Source: Engraulis encrasicolus (lineage: Eukaryota; Chordata; Actinopteri; Clupeiformes; Engraulidae). From it: 64,000 nt of DNA. The notes under the pieces were generated by a model. The model worked only from the letters and a program-made list of their open reading frames with translations, was not told the DNA's origin and did not search any database. Where the stretch lies: positions 9,008,848-9,072,847 of the forward strand of contig NC_085859.1 in assembly GCF_034702125.1 (NCBI RefSeq), in the 5' to 3' direction. The translations under genes were made by a program, and so were the position numbers. Within the stretch, counting starts at the first letter, position 1. Every line of letters starts with the position of its first letter. Of this stretch, positions 62,285 through 64,000 are shown piece by piece.

Positions 62285-63050
62285 TCATACAATGTTCCTC
62301 TCCAGCAGCCTCTCGTCATGAAGAATCCTCTTGATGTCCAGAGCGCTGAGGTCCAGCGTTTTGTAGCCTCCGTCCAGAACCAGCTCGGCCACGGCTCGGC
62401 CTACGGCAGGCGACTGCTGCAGCCCGTGGCCACTGAAGCCGCAGGCAAAGTACATGTTTCGCACCAGGGGGTGGATTCCCAAAAAGCCGTTCTGGTCGAA
62501 GGTGTTGTAGTCATAGAGGCCAGCCCAGGCACTTGTCACCTTCAGGCTCTCCAGGGCAGGTATTCGGTGGGCTAGCTGGGGCCAGATCTTGTCCTGGAAG
62601 AAGTCGTGGTCCACGTCCAGGTTTGTGATGTCCGGTTCCTAGCTCTCCTCAGGAGAGAGGCCGGTGATGTAGTTCCCTCCCAGGCCCTCTCGTCTGAGGT
62701 ACACACTCGAGTAGTCCACCAAGAAAGGGGTGTCCAATTCTGGCCCGTCTAGAGAGTGCACCACGTAGATGTACCTCTTCCTGGGCTCTACGGGTATGGA
62801 GATGCCCGAGATTGCAGCTTCAGGACCAATAGTGGGGTCGTACAAGGCCGATGCCCACCATTTGGGCCACTTTGCCCAAGTTGGCACCTGCTGCGTTGAC
62901 CACAAGGCAAGGGTGCTCTCCACTGGGCTCCACTTCTATGCTGTTTTGCATCTGGATGTTTGTGTGTGTGATCCTTCTGAGTTGGATCTGGCCCAACTCT
63001 CTGTTCTTTACTGATTCAACTCCATAGTTGAAGCCCCTGACTTCTCCAAA
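62285..63050 (-). pseudogene. FOXRED1: FOXRED1-like processed pseudogene
   Basis: The minus strand reads, in order, EHPCLVVNAAGAN, EPRKRYIYVVHS, YLRREGLGGNYITGLSPEES, then an in-frame [59 protein letters not shown] and a C-terminal stop. These are the FAD-dependent oxidoreductase domain-containing protein 1 C-terminal blocks; that protein is a mitochondrial complex I assembly factor. A frameshift lies near 62830 and there is the internal stop at about 62640. About 250 codons are contiguous without introns although FOXRED1 is multi-exonic, so it is most likely a retrocopy, 5'-truncated at the TG tract. Confidence 0.75.
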
Positions 63051-63053
63051 AAC

Positions 63054-63200
<147 letters not shown>

Positions 63201-63209
63201 ACATGTGTA

Positions 63210-63800
63210 TTCTCCCCGTTCTTTACTCAGCTGTCTTGTATTGCTTGCTGTCCAATCAAATGTCTGATCACAACCACGTGATTCTGATATGAGTGAGTCT
63301 TTATCAAATCATTCACAGCTGTTCATAGTTTATGAGTTAACATTTTATTCCATGCATGTACAGTAGTCTTTGACCACGTAATACTTGTCAAAAAAGAAAA
63401 AAAGAGTATCCACAACCCATACAGTACATCTCTCTTACTGTGATCTATTTGAAAGTAAGACACAGCTTTTGGACCTACCTAAAGGCCTTCATGAGGAATA
63501 CTTAAATTACAAGCACAAAAGTAAAATAGTATCATACCATCCCTATGTCAAACAAGAAATATGAATGTTTAAACAATGCATCTACATAGTATTATCATCA
63601 CTGTGTGATTCAACTGAATGCAGTGTATTATGATCAGTGGTGTACAATCCATCTCTATTAAGTTCTATTTGATATGGATCATGCCTGTTTTCACGAGCAT
63701 AGGAACAGATATTTGTACAAAGACGAGAAAGAATTACGTTACACACTCTGCACACAAAATCCCAAATACAGGACCATTTACTATTGTACCGTAATACAAA

Positions 63801-63802
<2 letters not shown>
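63210..63802 (-). other. 3' flank of TRIM unit 3
   Basis: Shares TACTCAGCTG, TGTGATTCT-like and TGAGTG motifs in the same order as 7235-7330 and 17700-17790. It is more diverged from units 1 and 2 than those are from each other. No gene seen apart from the flank. Confidence 0.55.

Positions 63803-63871
<69 letters not shown>
63803..63871. repeat. (TG)n microsatellite, 3' flank of TRIM copy 3
   Basis: Same place relative to the SPRY stop as 9430-9531 and 21051-21171. Confidence 0.95.
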
Positions 63872-63873
<2 letters not shown>

Positions 63874-63924
63874 GCTTATGTCTTGTGCCCATAGGAGCAG
63901 CCTTTCTCTGTAGGGGGTGGAGCC

Positions 63925-64000
63925 TCACAACAGCTTTATTGATGATCCATAACGATTTATCCAAAACCCAGGGTAGAGTGTGTGTGTGAATGTGGTATTG
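63925..64000 (-). CDS. TRIM copy 3, 3' end of the SPRY exon (partial)
   Basis: The minus strand reads NTTFTHTLYPGFWINR followed by YGSSIKLL and TGA at 63925-63927. This matches the C-terminal ends of copies 1 (LYPGF...GSSVKLL) and 2 (LYPGF...SSSVKLL). The rest of the gene lies beyond the right edge of the window. Confidence 0.82.
   Translation of the reverse strand, partial: NTTFTHTLYPGFWINRYGSSIKLL

Overview
The window is vertebrate nuclear DNA, almost certainly from a teleost fish. The signs are very dense (CA/TG)n microsatellites, tRNA-derived SINEs, L2/Rex-type LINEs, and hAT, Tc1/mariner, piggyBac and Harbinger-type elements. Coding sequence is split into short exons with consensus splice sites. 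I cannot name the species. There are no operons, CRISPR arrays or recognisable tRNA/rRNA genes.

All host genes that I recognise lie on the minus strand. Two are paralogous TRIM genes of the fish finTRIM/TRIM16-25-like type (RING, two B-boxes, coiled coil, PRY-SPRY), arranged head-to-tail. TRIM copy 1 (15740 down to 9697) has seven coding exons of 582, 96, 234, 172, 60, 57 and 551 bp. All splice phases agree and give a 583-residue protein. TRIM copy 2 (53536 down to 21782) has the same exon series (582, 96, 234, 172, 60, 56, 530 bp) but is stretched to 31.8 kb by insertions in introns 3 and 4. Its sixth exon is one base short; normal splicing would lose the SPRY domain, while a donor two bases upstream would restore frame. 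The last 76 bases (63925-64000) are the 3' end of a third SPRY exon, so the array continues to the right. A contiguous, broken FOXRED1-like sequence (about 62285-63050) lies between copies 2 and 3 and looks like a processed pseudogene.

Layout: 1-7.1 kb, nested DNA elements and a SINE; 7.1-9.7 kb, 3' flank of TRIM copy 1; 9.7-15.9 kb, TRIM copy 1; 15.9-21.8 kb, hAT elements and the 3' flank of copy 2; 21.8-53.5 kb, TRIM copy 2. Intron 4 of copy 2 (24.1-36.3 kb) holds a 0.95 kb foldback, a 7.06 kb Tc1-like element and an LTR-like element. Intron 3 (36.5-51.7 kb) holds a 14.7 kb TA-flanked inverted-repeat insertion that contains an L2 LINE and further nested elements. 53.5-56.5 kb is mostly featureless; 56.5-60.6 kb is a foldback built from about 150-bp monomers carrying YY1-type cores; 60.6-63.2 kb holds MITEs, SINEs, a minisatellite and the FOXRED1 pseudogene; 63.2-64 kb is the 3' part of TRIM copy 3.

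Because intron and flanking sequence is shared between the TRIM copies, one copy often gives the empty site for an insertion in the other. Several insertions can therefore be bounded to the base. The most interesting observations are the L2 LINE whose 5' end appears to be six tandem 281-bp monomers, the exon-6 one-base deletion with a possible splice rescue in TRIM copy 2, microsatellites kept at matching intron positions in both paralogs, and the monomeric foldback with YY1-like sites.
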